8,134 bases of DNA from CAZMLC01 sp964567125 (lineage in GTDB: Bacteria > Verrucomicrobiota > Kiritimatiellia > RFP12 > UBA1067). The position numbers were made by a program, and so were the translations under genes. Shown piece after piece: positions 1-6,191 of this stretch. The notes beneath the pieces are model-generated. The model was not told the DNA's origin. It saw only the letters and a program-made list of their open reading frames with translations, and ran no database searches. The stretch lies in contig CAZMLC010000099.1 in the NCBI GenBank assembly GCA_964567125.1, positions 1-8,134 of the forward strand, in the 5' to 3' direction. Position 1 is the first letter of the stretch, and each line of letters opens with the position of its first letter.

Positions 1-54
1 ACGAAACAATGTCTCCTGCTATTCTTCTTGAACAGGAAAGCCGATTTTCGATAC

Positions 55-60
55 TATAAT
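55..60 (+). promoter_or_regulatory. possible -10 promoter element upstream of rsxA
   Basis: The bases TATAAT match the sigma-70 -10 consensus exactly and sit in a locally AT-rich leader, 25 bases before the rsxA start. A transcript would begin near base 67 and keep the ribosome binding site at 72-78. No good -35 box lies at 16-18 bases upstream: the nearest candidate, TTGAAC at 28-33, is 21 bases away. An alternative weaker -10 (GATACT, 50-55) would pair with TTGAAC at 16 bases. The same stretch could instead be the last codons of an upstream gene, because one frame stays open from base 3 to a TAA at 57-59. Low confidence. Confidence 0.25.
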
Positions 61-85
61 GGTTTATCGATACGAGGATTTTCTT

Positions 86-667
86 ATGGAATATGTGATT
101 CTGATTGTCAGCGCCATTTTGGTCAACAATTTCGTGCTCAGCCGTTTCTTGGGCATCTGTCCTTTCCTCGGCGTGTCCAAAAGTATTTCAACTGCTCTGG
201 GCATGTCAGGGGCAGTTATCTTTGTGATTACGATTGCCGCGGCCGTAACCTGGCTGCTGCAAGCGTTTATCCTGAAACCGCTGAACCTTGAATTTCTGCA
301 AACGCTTGCGTTCATCCTGGTCATTGCCGCGCTCGTGCAGCTGATCGATATTGTCATGAAACGCTTTGCACCGCCCTTGCATGCCGCGCTGGGCATCTTC
401 CTGCCCTTGATCACGACCAACTGCGCCGTGCTGGGTGTCGCGGTCATCAACATGCAGGAGAAGAACGATCTCTTAAAATCCGTGCTCTTCGGGTTCGCCG
501 CTTCGGTCGGTTTCGCCTTCGCGCTGCTGATCTTCACTGGCTTACGCGAACGCATTGACCGCGCCAATCCCCCCCAGTGTTTCAAGGGCGTTGCGATCTC
601 GCTCATCACCGCAGGCCTTCTCAGTCTGGCTTTCATGGGCTTTAACGGCCTCGTCGTGGCAAAGTAA
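86..667 (+). CDS. rsxA: Rnf/Rsx electron transport complex subunit A
   Basis: Integral inner-membrane subunit of the Rnf complex, which moves electrons between ferredoxin and NAD while pumping Na+ or H+. The 193-residue product is almost entirely hydrophobic, with about six membrane segments. It carries the family signatures VNNFVLSRFLGICPFLGVSK (residues 13-32) and LITTNCAVLGVA (residues 108-119). C25 and C113 are the cysteines that in RnfA/NqrE proteins help hold an intramembrane iron-sulfur cluster shared with RnfE/NqrD. The start at 86 is preferred over an in-frame ATG at 59: ACGAGGA (72-78) lies seven bases before it, and family members begin just before this first membrane helix. Length is normal for the family. 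It is the first gene of a run with rsxB and rsxC; 35 bases separate it from rsxB. Confidence 0.96.
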   Translation: MEYVILIVSAILVNNFVLSRFLGICPFLGVSKSISTALGMSGAVIFVITIAAAVTWLLQAFILKPLNLEFLQTLAFILVIAALVQLIDIVMKRFAPPLHAALGIFLPLITTNCAVLGVAVINMQEKNDLLKSVLFGFAASVGFAFALLIFTGLRERIDRANPPQCFKGVAISLITAGLLSLAFMGFNGLVVAK

Positions 668-702
668 AACGCACAACCTTTTAACCCCAAGAAAAACATC
701 GT

Positions 703-1494
703 ATGGATCCCATTACAACCTCTACTCTCTGTATCAGCAGCATCGGGCTTGTCAGTGCTGCAGCGTTGGCGGTCGCCGATAAATTTCTGAGCATCCCCGA
801 GGATCCGCGCGTCGGCAAAGTGCTCGAATGCCTGCCCGGCGTCAACTGCGGCGGATGCGGCTTTGCAGGCTGCGGCGATTATGCCCGCGCCATTGTTCAG
901 CACGGAGCCGAGCCAACGTTATGTGCCCCGGGTGGAAGCGCCTGCGCGCAGGCCATCGCCTTGGTGATGGGATGCGCAGGCTGCGGTGAACGCGAGAAGA
1001 TGGTGGCGCTCGTGCTTTGCAACGGCACGCACAGTGAAGCGCTGACGCGCGCCACGTATAACGGAATCGCGGATTGCGTGGCTGCCCAGGCCGTTGCCGG
1101 CGGCGACAAAGCCTGTACCTACGGATGCCTCGGGTATGCCTCCTGTGCGCGCGTTTGCCCGGTTCATGCGATTACGATCCAGGATGGCATTGCCAAAGTC
1201 GACAAGCAGACATGCATTTCCTGCGGCAAGTGCGTCGCGACCTGCCCGCGCAAGCTCATCAAGATGGTCCCCGTCAAAGCAGAGGTGCACGTCCTGTGCA
1301 GCAACAAGGACAAGGGTGCGCTGGTCAAGAAGGTCTGCGGTGTCGGCTGCATCGGCTGTAAAATGTGCACCAAGCATGGCGGAGAAGCCTTTGTCGTGAC
1401 GGGCTTCCTCTCCGCGCGCGATTACACCAAAGAGATTGCCAATCCGGAAGAGGTCATCGCCAAGTGCCCGGGTAAATGTATTCGAAAGGTTTAA
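703..1494 (+). CDS. rsxB: Rnf/Rsx electron transport complex subunit B, long form with altered C-terminal ferredoxin module
   Basis: Membrane-anchored iron-sulfur subunit that receives electrons from ferredoxin in the Rnf complex. The 263-residue protein starts with one membrane segment (about residues 9-26). A four-cysteine [4Fe-4S] domain follows (C49, C52, C57, C74, within LPGVNCGGCGFAGCGDYA). A two-cluster ferredoxin module comes next: C138, C142, C148, C152 and C171, C174, C177, C181. A further C-terminal module begins GCIGCKMC (C216, C219, C222). In the long RnfB proteins of anaerobes this last module normally holds two clusters. Here the fourth cysteine position is G226 and the second motif positions read I245, P248, V251, while C255 (in KCPGKCI) is kept, so one cluster should remain. 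Extra cysteines occur at C43, C81, C91, C94, C106, C125, C199, C212 and C259. The upstream AAGAAA (689-694) is a weak ribosome binding site. Confidence 0.95.
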   Translation: MDPITTSTLCISSIGLVSAAALAVADKFLSIPEDPRVGKVLECLPGVNCGGCGFAGCGDYARAIVQHGAEPTLCAPGGSACAQAIALVMGCAGCGEREKMVALVLCNGTHSEALTRATYNGIADCVAAQAVAGGDKACTYGCLGYASCARVCPVHAITIQDGIAKVDKQTCISCGKCVATCPRKLIKMVPVKAEVHVLCSNKDKGALVKKVCGVGCIGCKMCTKHGGEAFVVTGFLSARDYTKEIANPEEVIAKCPGKCIRKV

Positions 1495-1495
1495 C

Positions 1496-2842
1496 ATGAA
1501 CGTAGAACACTCCCCTTTTACCTTCTCAGGCGGCATTCATCCTTCGTATTGCAAAGAGCTCTCCGCAGGCGCCGCGATCCGCACGATCGCGATTCCCCAG
1601 CATCTGGTTATTCCCCTGTCGCAACATTTAGGTGCACCGGCGAAACCCGTTGTCAAGCCGGGCGATATCGTCAAGCGCAATCAGTTGCTCGGCGAACCCA
1701 CAGGCTTCATCTCCGCACCGGTCCATGCACCCGTCGGCGGTAAAGTCACGGCCCTGACCGAAACCAACACCGCAACCGGCAAGATCGTCCCGGCGATCAT
1801 TCTCGAGCCGAGCGAAAACGAAGAGGTCGAATTTCTTCCGCGCCTGGACAATTGGCGCAAGGTCGATCCCGCCACCTTGATTGCCCGCATCGGCGATGCC
1901 GGCGTGGTCGGCATGGGCGGTGCCGGGTTCCCCACGCGCGTCAAGCTCTCCCCGCCGCCGCAGAAACGCATCGATACCGTGATCATCAACGGCGCGGAAT
2001 GCGAACCCTATCTGACCGCGGACCATCGCATGATGCTGGAACACGCCAAGGAGATCCGCACCGGCGCGGAAATCATCCGCCATATTCTCGGCGCAAAAAC
2101 GCTGCGTTTCGCGATTGAGGACAACAAACCCGATGCCATCGAGGCGATGAAACAGGCGCTGCAAGGTATTGAGGGCGACGTCGAAGTCGCTATTCTCCAC
2201 ACCAGCTATCCGCAAGGCGCGGAAAAACAGCAGATCTACTCCGTCACCGGACGTCGCGTGCCGCGCGCCGGTCTGCCGATGGATGTCGGCTGCGTGGTCG
2301 AGAATGTCAGCACCGCCTTTGCGATCTATGATGCCGTCGTCAACGGGCAACCGCTGACCCATCGCGTCATTTCGGTCTCGGGCGACGCCATCACCATGCC
2401 CTCCAACCTCTGGGTCCCCTCGGGCATCTCCTACCAGGCGCTGGTCAAGGAGTGCGGCGGTCTGAAGGGTACTGTTGCCAAGGTGATCTCCGGCGGCCCC
2501 ATGATGGGCTTTGCCGTGACCACGCTGGAAATCCCGACGACCAAGACCTCATCCGGACTTCTGCTCCTTTCAGCAGCGCGCGTCACTACGTACACGTCGC
2601 AGGCCTGTATCTCCTGCGGCCGCTGCGTCGATTCCTGCCCCATGCGCCTCAGCCCGTGCGAAATGAGCCAGTGCATCGAGGCGAACGATATTGACGGTGC
2701 CGCCTCGATTTCACTCATGGATTGTATCGAATGCGGCTCCTGCGCCTATGTCTGCCCGGCACACCGTCCGCTGGTTCACCACTTCCGGCGCGGCAAAGGC
2801 GTTGTGGTAGCCCGGCGGGCTGCCACATCAGGCAAGAAGTAA
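1496..2842 (+). CDS. rsxC: Rnf/Rsx electron transport complex subunit C
   Basis: Peripheral subunit of Rnf that carries the NAD(H) and FMN site and passes electrons to iron-sulfur clusters. The 448-residue product has the RnfC N-terminal barrel-sandwich region (FSGGIHP at 10-16; SAPVHAPVGGKV at 73-84). The Nqo1/NuoF-like nucleotide and flavin motifs are GMGGAGFPT (139-147) and NGAECEPY (165-172). Two complete [4Fe-4S] motifs follow: C371, C374, C377, C381-Pro and C410, C413, C416, C420-Pro. Its length matches short RnfC proteins, without the long Ala/Lys tail of enterobacterial RsxC. The start at 1496 is chosen over an upstream in-frame codon at 1436 because GAAAGG (1484-1489) sits six bases before it. 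The homology also begins at once, and the ATG lies one base after the rsxB stop, which suggests translational coupling. No RnfD, G or E follows. Confidence 0.96.
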   Translation: MNVEHSPFTFSGGIHPSYCKELSAGAAIRTIAIPQHLVIPLSQHLGAPAKPVVKPGDIVKRNQLLGEPTGFISAPVHAPVGGKVTALTETNTATGKIVPAIILEPSENEEVEFLPRLDNWRKVDPATLIARIGDAGVVGMGGAGFPTRVKLSPPPQKRIDTVIINGAECEPYLTADHRMMLEHAKEIRTGAEIIRHILGAKTLRFAIEDNKPDAIEAMKQALQGIEGDVEVAILHTSYPQGAEKQQIYSVTGRRVPRAGLPMDVGCVVENVSTAFAIYDAVVNGQPLTHRVISVSGDAITMPSNLWVPSGISYQALVKECGGLKGTVAKVISGGPMMGFAVTTLEIPTTKTSSGLLLLSAARVTTYTSQACISCGRCVDSCPMRLSPCEMSQCIEANDIDGAASISLMDCIECGSCAYVCPAHRPLVHHFRRGKGVVVARRAATSGKK

Positions 2843-2898
2843 GCCCCGTTTTCCCGTGAGCGGTGCAGCCCCAACCCTGCTACGCGAATGGATCTGTT

Positions 2899-3345
2899 AT
2901 GCGCGTGTTACTTGTTCAACATCAACGGCGTTTCGCCGTCAATCGCCCCCTGATCCTCCGTCAGGCAAAAGCGCTTGCACACTGCGCACAGAGGCGTACA
3001 CCGCAACTTCCCTGGCGTGAAGTCACGATCCACCTGCAGGACGATGCAGAAAGCGATCGTATCCACCAGCTGATTATGAACCAATCCGGTGCGACAGACG
3101 TTATAACTCAACGGTATGAGTCGTTGCCTGGAGAGCCGGAAGGGTTAATCGGCGAGCTCTTTGTCAATGTTGAACGCGCTGAGACGATTCGCAAGCGCGC
3201 AGCCTGGACAAGCGAGCATGAACTCCTCCTCTACATCGCGCACGGTATGGACCACCTCACCGGCGCGAATGATACAACGCCTGCGGAACGCAGCGCCATG
3301 CGCCGGAGAGAACTGGCCTGGCTGCGCGCAATCCGCGACGCGTAA
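2899..3345 (+). CDS. ybeY: YbeY-type endoribonuclease / rRNA maturation factor
   Basis: YbeY is a small metal-dependent endoribonuclease of the UPF0054 family, involved in 16S rRNA 3' end maturation and ribosome quality control in the cytoplasm. The 148-residue product has the usual length and the family landmarks in order: TDVI (66-69), IGELFVNVERA (84-94) and the metal motif HGMDHLTGAND (115-125), followed by AMRRRE (133-138). H115 and H119 fit the first two metal ligands of H-x3-H-x5-H; the third position is D125 instead of His. The conserved Arg before the TDV motif of the enterobacterial protein appears to be M60. I recall similar variants, ending in a K/D-D type motif, from Bacteroidota, so this is probably a lineage form and not decay. 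An in-frame GTG at 2863 is possible, but the ATG at 2899 fits the family N-terminus. It lies 56 bases after rsxC, with a weak ribosome site. Confidence 0.88.
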   Translation: MRVLLVQHQRRFAVNRPLILRQAKALAHCAQRRTPQLPWREVTIHLQDDAESDRIHQLIMNQSGATDVITQRYESLPGEPEGLIGELFVNVERAETIRKRAAWTSEHELLLYIAHGMDHLTGANDTTPAERSAMRRRELAWLRAIRDA

Positions 3346-3377
3346 CACTAACGCAACAACACTCAACCGTGATTTTT

Positions 3378-4115
3378 ATGGACGATACTGCAATTCTAAA
3401 ACGCGCCTGCGACGTGATGGAGACCGAAATTCAAGGTTTGCACGCAGCTCAGCAGGCTTTGGACCAGACCTTCGTGAAGGCAACGCGCATGATGCTCGAA
3501 ACGCTGGAAAACGGCGGCAAGATCATCTGCACGGGCGTCGGCAAGAATCTGCCGATCGCGGAGAAGATCTCGGCGACGCTGGCCAGNNNNNNNNNNNNNN
3601 NNNNNNNNNNNNNNNNNNNNNNNNNNNNNNNNNNNNNNNNNNNNNNNNNNNNNNNNNNNNNNNNNNNNNNNNNNNNNNNNNNNNNNAGCTATGCGCGCCT
3701 GCATCCCGCCGGTGCCATCGGACGCGCCCTCGTGCTGCGTGTACACGATATCATGCGCACAGGCGACAAGCTTGCCCTGCTCCCGCTCTCCGCAACGGTC
3801 ATGGATGCCATTACCGCCATGACAACCGCCAAGACCGGTGCCGCGCTCGTCGTCGATTCAGAAGGCCGCTTGGCCGGCATCTTCACAGATGGCGATCTGC
3901 GCCGGCACATTGCCCAGGGGTGCGACATTCTGCATAGCCACTTGACGGATTACATGACCCATAATCCGATCTCCGCCTCCAAGGATGCCTATGCGGTCGA
4001 CGTGCTGCGCATCTTTGAAAAATACAAAATCGATGACCTGCCGATCGTCGACCTCGACCGCCATCTGGTCGGGTGCGTCGACATCCAGGATTTGCCGAAA
4101 ATGAAAGTGATGTAA
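3378..4115 (+). CDS. kdsD: KpsF/GutQ-family arabinose-5-phosphate isomerase, interrupted by an assembly gap
   Basis: Converts D-ribulose 5-phosphate to D-arabinose 5-phosphate, the first step toward Kdo in the LPS inner core. The N-terminal half is a SIS sugar-isomerase domain, with GKIICTGVGK at 3513-3542 and EKISATLA just before the gap. After the gap come LHPAGAIGRAL (from 3699), which includes the family's conserved histidine, and two CBS domains: about 3740-3915 with GIFTDGDLRR, and about 3940-4100. The usual GKSGH-type phosphate-binding sequence reads GKNLP here. Compared with the roughly 325-residue family, about 80 residues are missing beyond the 34 unknown ones, so the true gap should be near 340 bases; the frame is consistent with that. 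The ATG at 3378 is preferred over a GTG at 3369. I see no clear Shine-Dalgarno. KpsF, GutQ and KdsD share this fold, so the paralog is not certain. Confidence 0.9.
   Translation: MDDTAILKRACDVMETEIQGLHAAQQALDQTFVKATRMMLETLENGGKIICTGVGKNLPIAEKISATLAXXXXXXXXXXXXXXXXXXXXXXXXXXXXXXXXXXSYARLHPAGAIGRALVLRVHDIMRTGDKLALLPLSATVMDAITAMTTAKTGAALVVDSEGRLAGIFTDGDLRRHIAQGCDILHSHLTDYMTHNPISASKDAYAVDVLRIFEKYKIDDLPIVDLDRHLVGCVDIQDLPKMKVM
3587..3686. other. assembly gap (100 N)
   Basis: Exactly 100 unknown bases, the conventional placeholder for a scaffold join of unknown size. It falls inside the SIS domain of the arabinose-5-phosphate isomerase. The E. coli KdsD sequence, recalled from memory, has about 120 residues between the equivalent flanking motifs (ATLA and HPGG). 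Here only about 39 positions are accounted for, so the real gap is probably about 240 bases longer. Confidence 0.99.
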
Positions 4116-4116
4116 G

Positions 4117-4800
4117 ATGGATACCTCGAGCCTCTTTGATCATGCGATCGTACTTTTCAAGCAGGGCGGCCCTGTCATGTGGCCGATCCTCATCTGTTCC
4201 CTGGCCGCCTTCTCCGTGACCTTTGAACGGCTGATCGCCTTCTGGAAATACAACTTCGCGAATTTCTTTTTCAAGGGCAAACAAAAAACGATCATCGAGG
4301 CCACGCGCAAAGGAAATTTCGACGAAGCGCTGGCGCTGGCAAAAAAAGCCGATAGCGCCATCTGCCGGATCTTCTGCGCGGCGCTGATCAATGTCGAGAC
4401 CAGCTTTCAAAGTTCGCTCGAAGCCGCTTCCCAGCAGGAGATCGATCACCTGCGCCGCGGCTTCACCATCCTCGATACCGCGATTACCGCCTCGCCCATG
4501 CTCGGCATCCTCGGCACCGTGACGGGCATCATCAACACCTTCAACATGCTGAACGCCTCGGGCATCGAAAACCCGACCGGCGCCACAGCCGGCATCGCGG
4601 AAGCGCTCATCACGACAGCCGCTGGCTTGATCGTGGCGATCGGCTGCCTCTTCCCCTTTAACTTCCTACTCTCCCTGCTGAATCGCAAGACGCATGAAAT
4701 GGAACAGATCATGCACCAGTTTGAAGTCGCCTACAATCAGGGCTCCCAGATCCGTGCGCAAAAAGCTGCTGTTCCGCCACCCCCCGCTCAAACCGTCTAA
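4117..4800 (+). CDS. exbB: MotA/TolQ/ExbB proton channel family protein
   Basis: Inner-membrane subunit of the proton-driven motor that, with ExbD, energises TonB. The 227-residue product has the three-helix layout of the family: helix 1 at about 20-42 (PVMWPILICSLAAFSVTFER), a cytoplasmic domain of about 80 residues, helix 2 at about 124-145 (ASPMLGILGTVTGIINTF) and helix 3 at about 160-190 (EALITTAAGLIVAIGCLFPF). The GTVTGI and EALITTAAGL segments are the pore-lining signatures with conserved small and Thr residues. A basic tail follows and ends in a short Pro run. TolQ belongs to the same family; the adjacent ExbD and TonB genes favour ExbB. The start is one base after the upstream stop codon, with GAAAG at 4103-4107 as a modest ribosome site, so translation is probably coupled. 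Confidence 0.93.
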   Translation: MDTSSLFDHAIVLFKQGGPVMWPILICSLAAFSVTFERLIAFWKYNFANFFFKGKQKTIIEATRKGNFDEALALAKKADSAICRIFCAALINVETSFQSSLEAASQQEIDHLRRGFTILDTAITASPMLGILGTVTGIINTFNMLNASGIENPTGATAGIAEALITTAAGLIVAIGCLFPFNFLLSLLNRKTHEMEQIMHQFEVAYNQGSQIRAQKAAVPPPPAQTV

Positions 4801-4803
4801 CCC

Positions 4804-5220
4804 ATGAAGCTCTCGACAGGATTTGAAGGCCGCAAGGCACGCATCGACATGGTCTCCATGATGGATGTCATGTTCCTGATTCTTGTCTTCTTTGTCTATT
4901 CGATCTTCTCCATGTCGGTCCACCGCGGCATCAAGGTGAACCTTCCTTCGGTTGCCGGTAAAGTCGAACGCGGCGAACGTATCATTATCAGCGTGACGGC
5001 CAAGAATGAGCTGAGCCTCAACCGCAAACCTCTGCCGCTGGAAGAACTGATCGCTGAAGCCACACAGCTCTCCAAAACCACGCAGCATCCTGTGATGATC
5101 AGCGCGGACCGCGAGGCCTCGCTGGGCATCGGCATTGAACTGCTCGGCAAACTCAAGCAGAACGGCATCGAACACGTCGCCTTCCAAGTGGAAGAAAAAC
5201 GACCCGACCCGAAACAATAA
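4804..5220 (+). CDS. exbD: ExbD/TolR family biopolymer transport protein
   Basis: Partner of ExbB in the TonB motor; one membrane helix and a periplasmic domain. The 138-residue protein has a short cytoplasmic N-terminus, then a helix at about 18-38 (MMDVMFLILVFFVYSIF). D21 matches the essential membrane aspartate that carries protons in ExbD/TolR. A periplasmic domain follows, with ISVTAKNELSLNRKPL (about 61-76) and a segment near 97-101 (VMISA) typical of the family fold. Length is normal. It begins three bases after the exbB stop and lacks a clear ribosome binding site, which suggests coupling to exbB translation. The tail is rich in charged residues (EEKRPDPKQ). Confidence 0.93.
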   Translation: MKLSTGFEGRKARIDMVSMMDVMFLILVFFVYSIFSMSVHRGIKVNLPSVAGKVERGERIIISVTAKNELSLNRKPLPLEELIAEATQLSKTTQHPVMISADREASLGIGIELLGKLKQNGIEHVAFQVEEKRPDPKQ

Positions 5221-5229
5221 GGGAGCACC

Positions 5230-6111
5230 ATGCGCAAGACCACGGACTATATTTCCGGCTTCCTGCTTGCCGTGCTCTTTCATATCGTGCTTCTGTTGCT
5301 CGCCTCCGATGCCTTGCAGCGGCTGCCCGCTGCCGATACGCGTCCCGAATTGAGCGTGACGGAGCTGAATCTCTCACTCGGCGCCAATCCGGAAGACGCA
5401 CCGGCCGCTGCCGCAGGCGACCCCATGGCCGAAGAAGAGGTCGAAACCGAACCGCCGCCGCCGGAGAAAAAAACCGAGCCGGAACCGGTTGTCAAACCAC
5501 CGGAACCGCAGCCTGTTGTCGAAAAGGCTTCCATCGTCGCACCGGAACCCTCGCCGATTGTTGAAAAAAAAGTGAAACCTCCACCTGAACCTCCGACTGT
5601 GCAAATTCCGCCGCCGGAACCGCCCAAACCGCTTGAACCCGAAGTCAAATCCGAGCCGAAACCTGAATCCAAGCCGGAACCCAAACCAACACCGCAACCC
5701 GCAAAGGCCACAGCGCAGTCCACCAGCGACAGCACGGCGACAAAATCAGCGACGCCCAAAGCGGCCAATCCCGGCAACACGCTCTCGGACAGCGCTGGCA
5801 GCGGCTCCGGCGCATCTGGCAACGTCATCGGCCCGGTCAGTGCGGAGCGCATCCTCCGTCCCTACTATCCGCTCGGCGCACGCAAACGCGGCGAACAAGG
5901 CACGGTCACCTTCGAAGTCCTCGTTTCCCGCTCCGGCGCTGTGAAACGCATCACCGTCCTGACCTCCAGTGGGTACAAGGACCTTGACGCCGCTGCGGAA
6001 CGGGCGCTCAAGCGCGCGCGTTTTAAACCGGGCACCAAAGATGGCAAACCGATTGAAGCGCTTGCGGTTGTACCGATCCAATTCAAGCTTACTGATACGA
6101 GCACGCCCTAA
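5230..6111 (+). CDS. tonB: TonB family energy transducer
   Basis: Links the ExbB-ExbD motor in the inner membrane to TonB-dependent receptors in the outer membrane. The 293-residue product has an N-terminal signal-anchor helix (about 8-26), with H18 at the place where TonB has its conserved transmembrane histidine. A periplasm-spanning Pro/Glu/Lys-rich arm follows (about 75-158, with repeated PEP and KPEP units), then a Ser/Thr/Ala/Gly linker (about 159-197). The C-terminal TonB domain (about 205-290) contains RPYYPLGARKRGEQGTV, VLVSRSGAV, SSGYKDLDAAAERAL and ARFKPG, all typical. A strong Shine-Dalgarno (AAGGGAG, 5219-5225) overlaps the exbD stop, four bases before the ATG. No receptor gene is adjacent, so the substrate is not indicated. 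This is the last gene before the hairpin terminator. Confidence 0.94.
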   Translation: MRKTTDYISGFLLAVLFHIVLLLLASDALQRLPAADTRPELSVTELNLSLGANPEDAPAAAAGDPMAEEEVETEPPPPEKKTEPEPVVKPPEPQPVVEKASIVAPEPSPIVEKKVKPPPEPPTVQIPPPEPPKPLEPEVKSEPKPESKPEPKPTPQPAKATAQSTSDSTATKSATPKAANPGNTLSDSAGSGSGASGNVIGPVSAERILRPYYPLGARKRGEQGTVTFEVLVSRSGAVKRITVLTSSGYKDLDAAAERALKRARFKPGTKDGKPIEALAVVPIQFKLTDTSTP

Positions 6112-6123
6112 GCATCTGCATCT

Positions 6124-6149
6124 CGCTTTGCACTGCACAGCGTTTTTTT
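6124..6149 (+). terminator. probable intrinsic terminator after tonB
   Basis: Twelve bases after the tonB stop, CGCT (6124-6127) pairs with AGCG (6139-6142). After one T/C mismatch, TGC (6129-6131) pairs with GCA (6135-6137) around a three-base loop (ACT). The stem is followed at once by seven T's (6143-6149). This is the layout of a Rho-independent terminator, although the stem is short and has one mismatch. It would end the long rsxA-to-tonB run and insulate the mannosidase gene. Confidence 0.6.
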
Positions 6150-6157
6150 GCTATGCT
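6128..6157 (+). promoter_or_regulatory. possible promoter for the mannosidase gene
   Basis: TTGCAC (6128-6133) and TATGCT (6152-6157) are separated by 18 bases and match sigma-70 boxes only partly (three and four of six). They overlap the terminator hairpin. A start near 6164 would give a leader of about 28 bases that keeps the AAGGA ribosome site at 6181-6185. A promoter is expected here because the next gene follows a terminator, but the boxes themselves are weak evidence. Confidence 0.25.
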
Positions 6158-6191
6158 TGCACATCTCCTAATCGTTTAACAAGGATCTGAT

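Noticed and set aside
3..59. Open frame ending in TAA at 57-59, possibly the tail of an upstream gene
   Set aside because: About 18 residues only, with no recognisable C-terminus of RnfE or another protein. It cannot be told apart from chance, so it is not annotated.
64..903. Long open frame on the - strand opposite rsxA and rsxB
   Set aside because: It lies antisense to two clear Rnf genes, has no recognisable domain, and has no ribosome site of note. GC-rich coding DNA commonly gives such shadows.
1628..2362. 244-codon open frame on the - strand inside rsxC
   Set aside because: Antisense shadow of rsxC. Its sequence is Asp/Arg/Gly-rich with no family signature.
2843..2898. Possible terminator or promoter between rsxC and ybeY
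   Set aside because: I found no stable inverted repeat with a T tract and no convincing pair of promoter boxes in these 56 bases.
3161..3937. Open frame on the + strand spanning the N block
   Set aside because: It stays open only because the N's cannot contain a stop, and it overlaps ybeY and kdsD in another frame with no domain support.
5452..5704. Short repeats rich in CCG/GAA codons
   Set aside because: These encode the PEP/KPEP arm of TonB, which is expected in the family. They are not an independent repeat element.
5280..5852. Gly/Ser-rich open frame on the - strand inside tonB
   Set aside because: It is the complement of the Pro/Glu-rich arm of TonB; proline codons read as glycine on the other strand. 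It looks like a low-complexity protein only for that reason.
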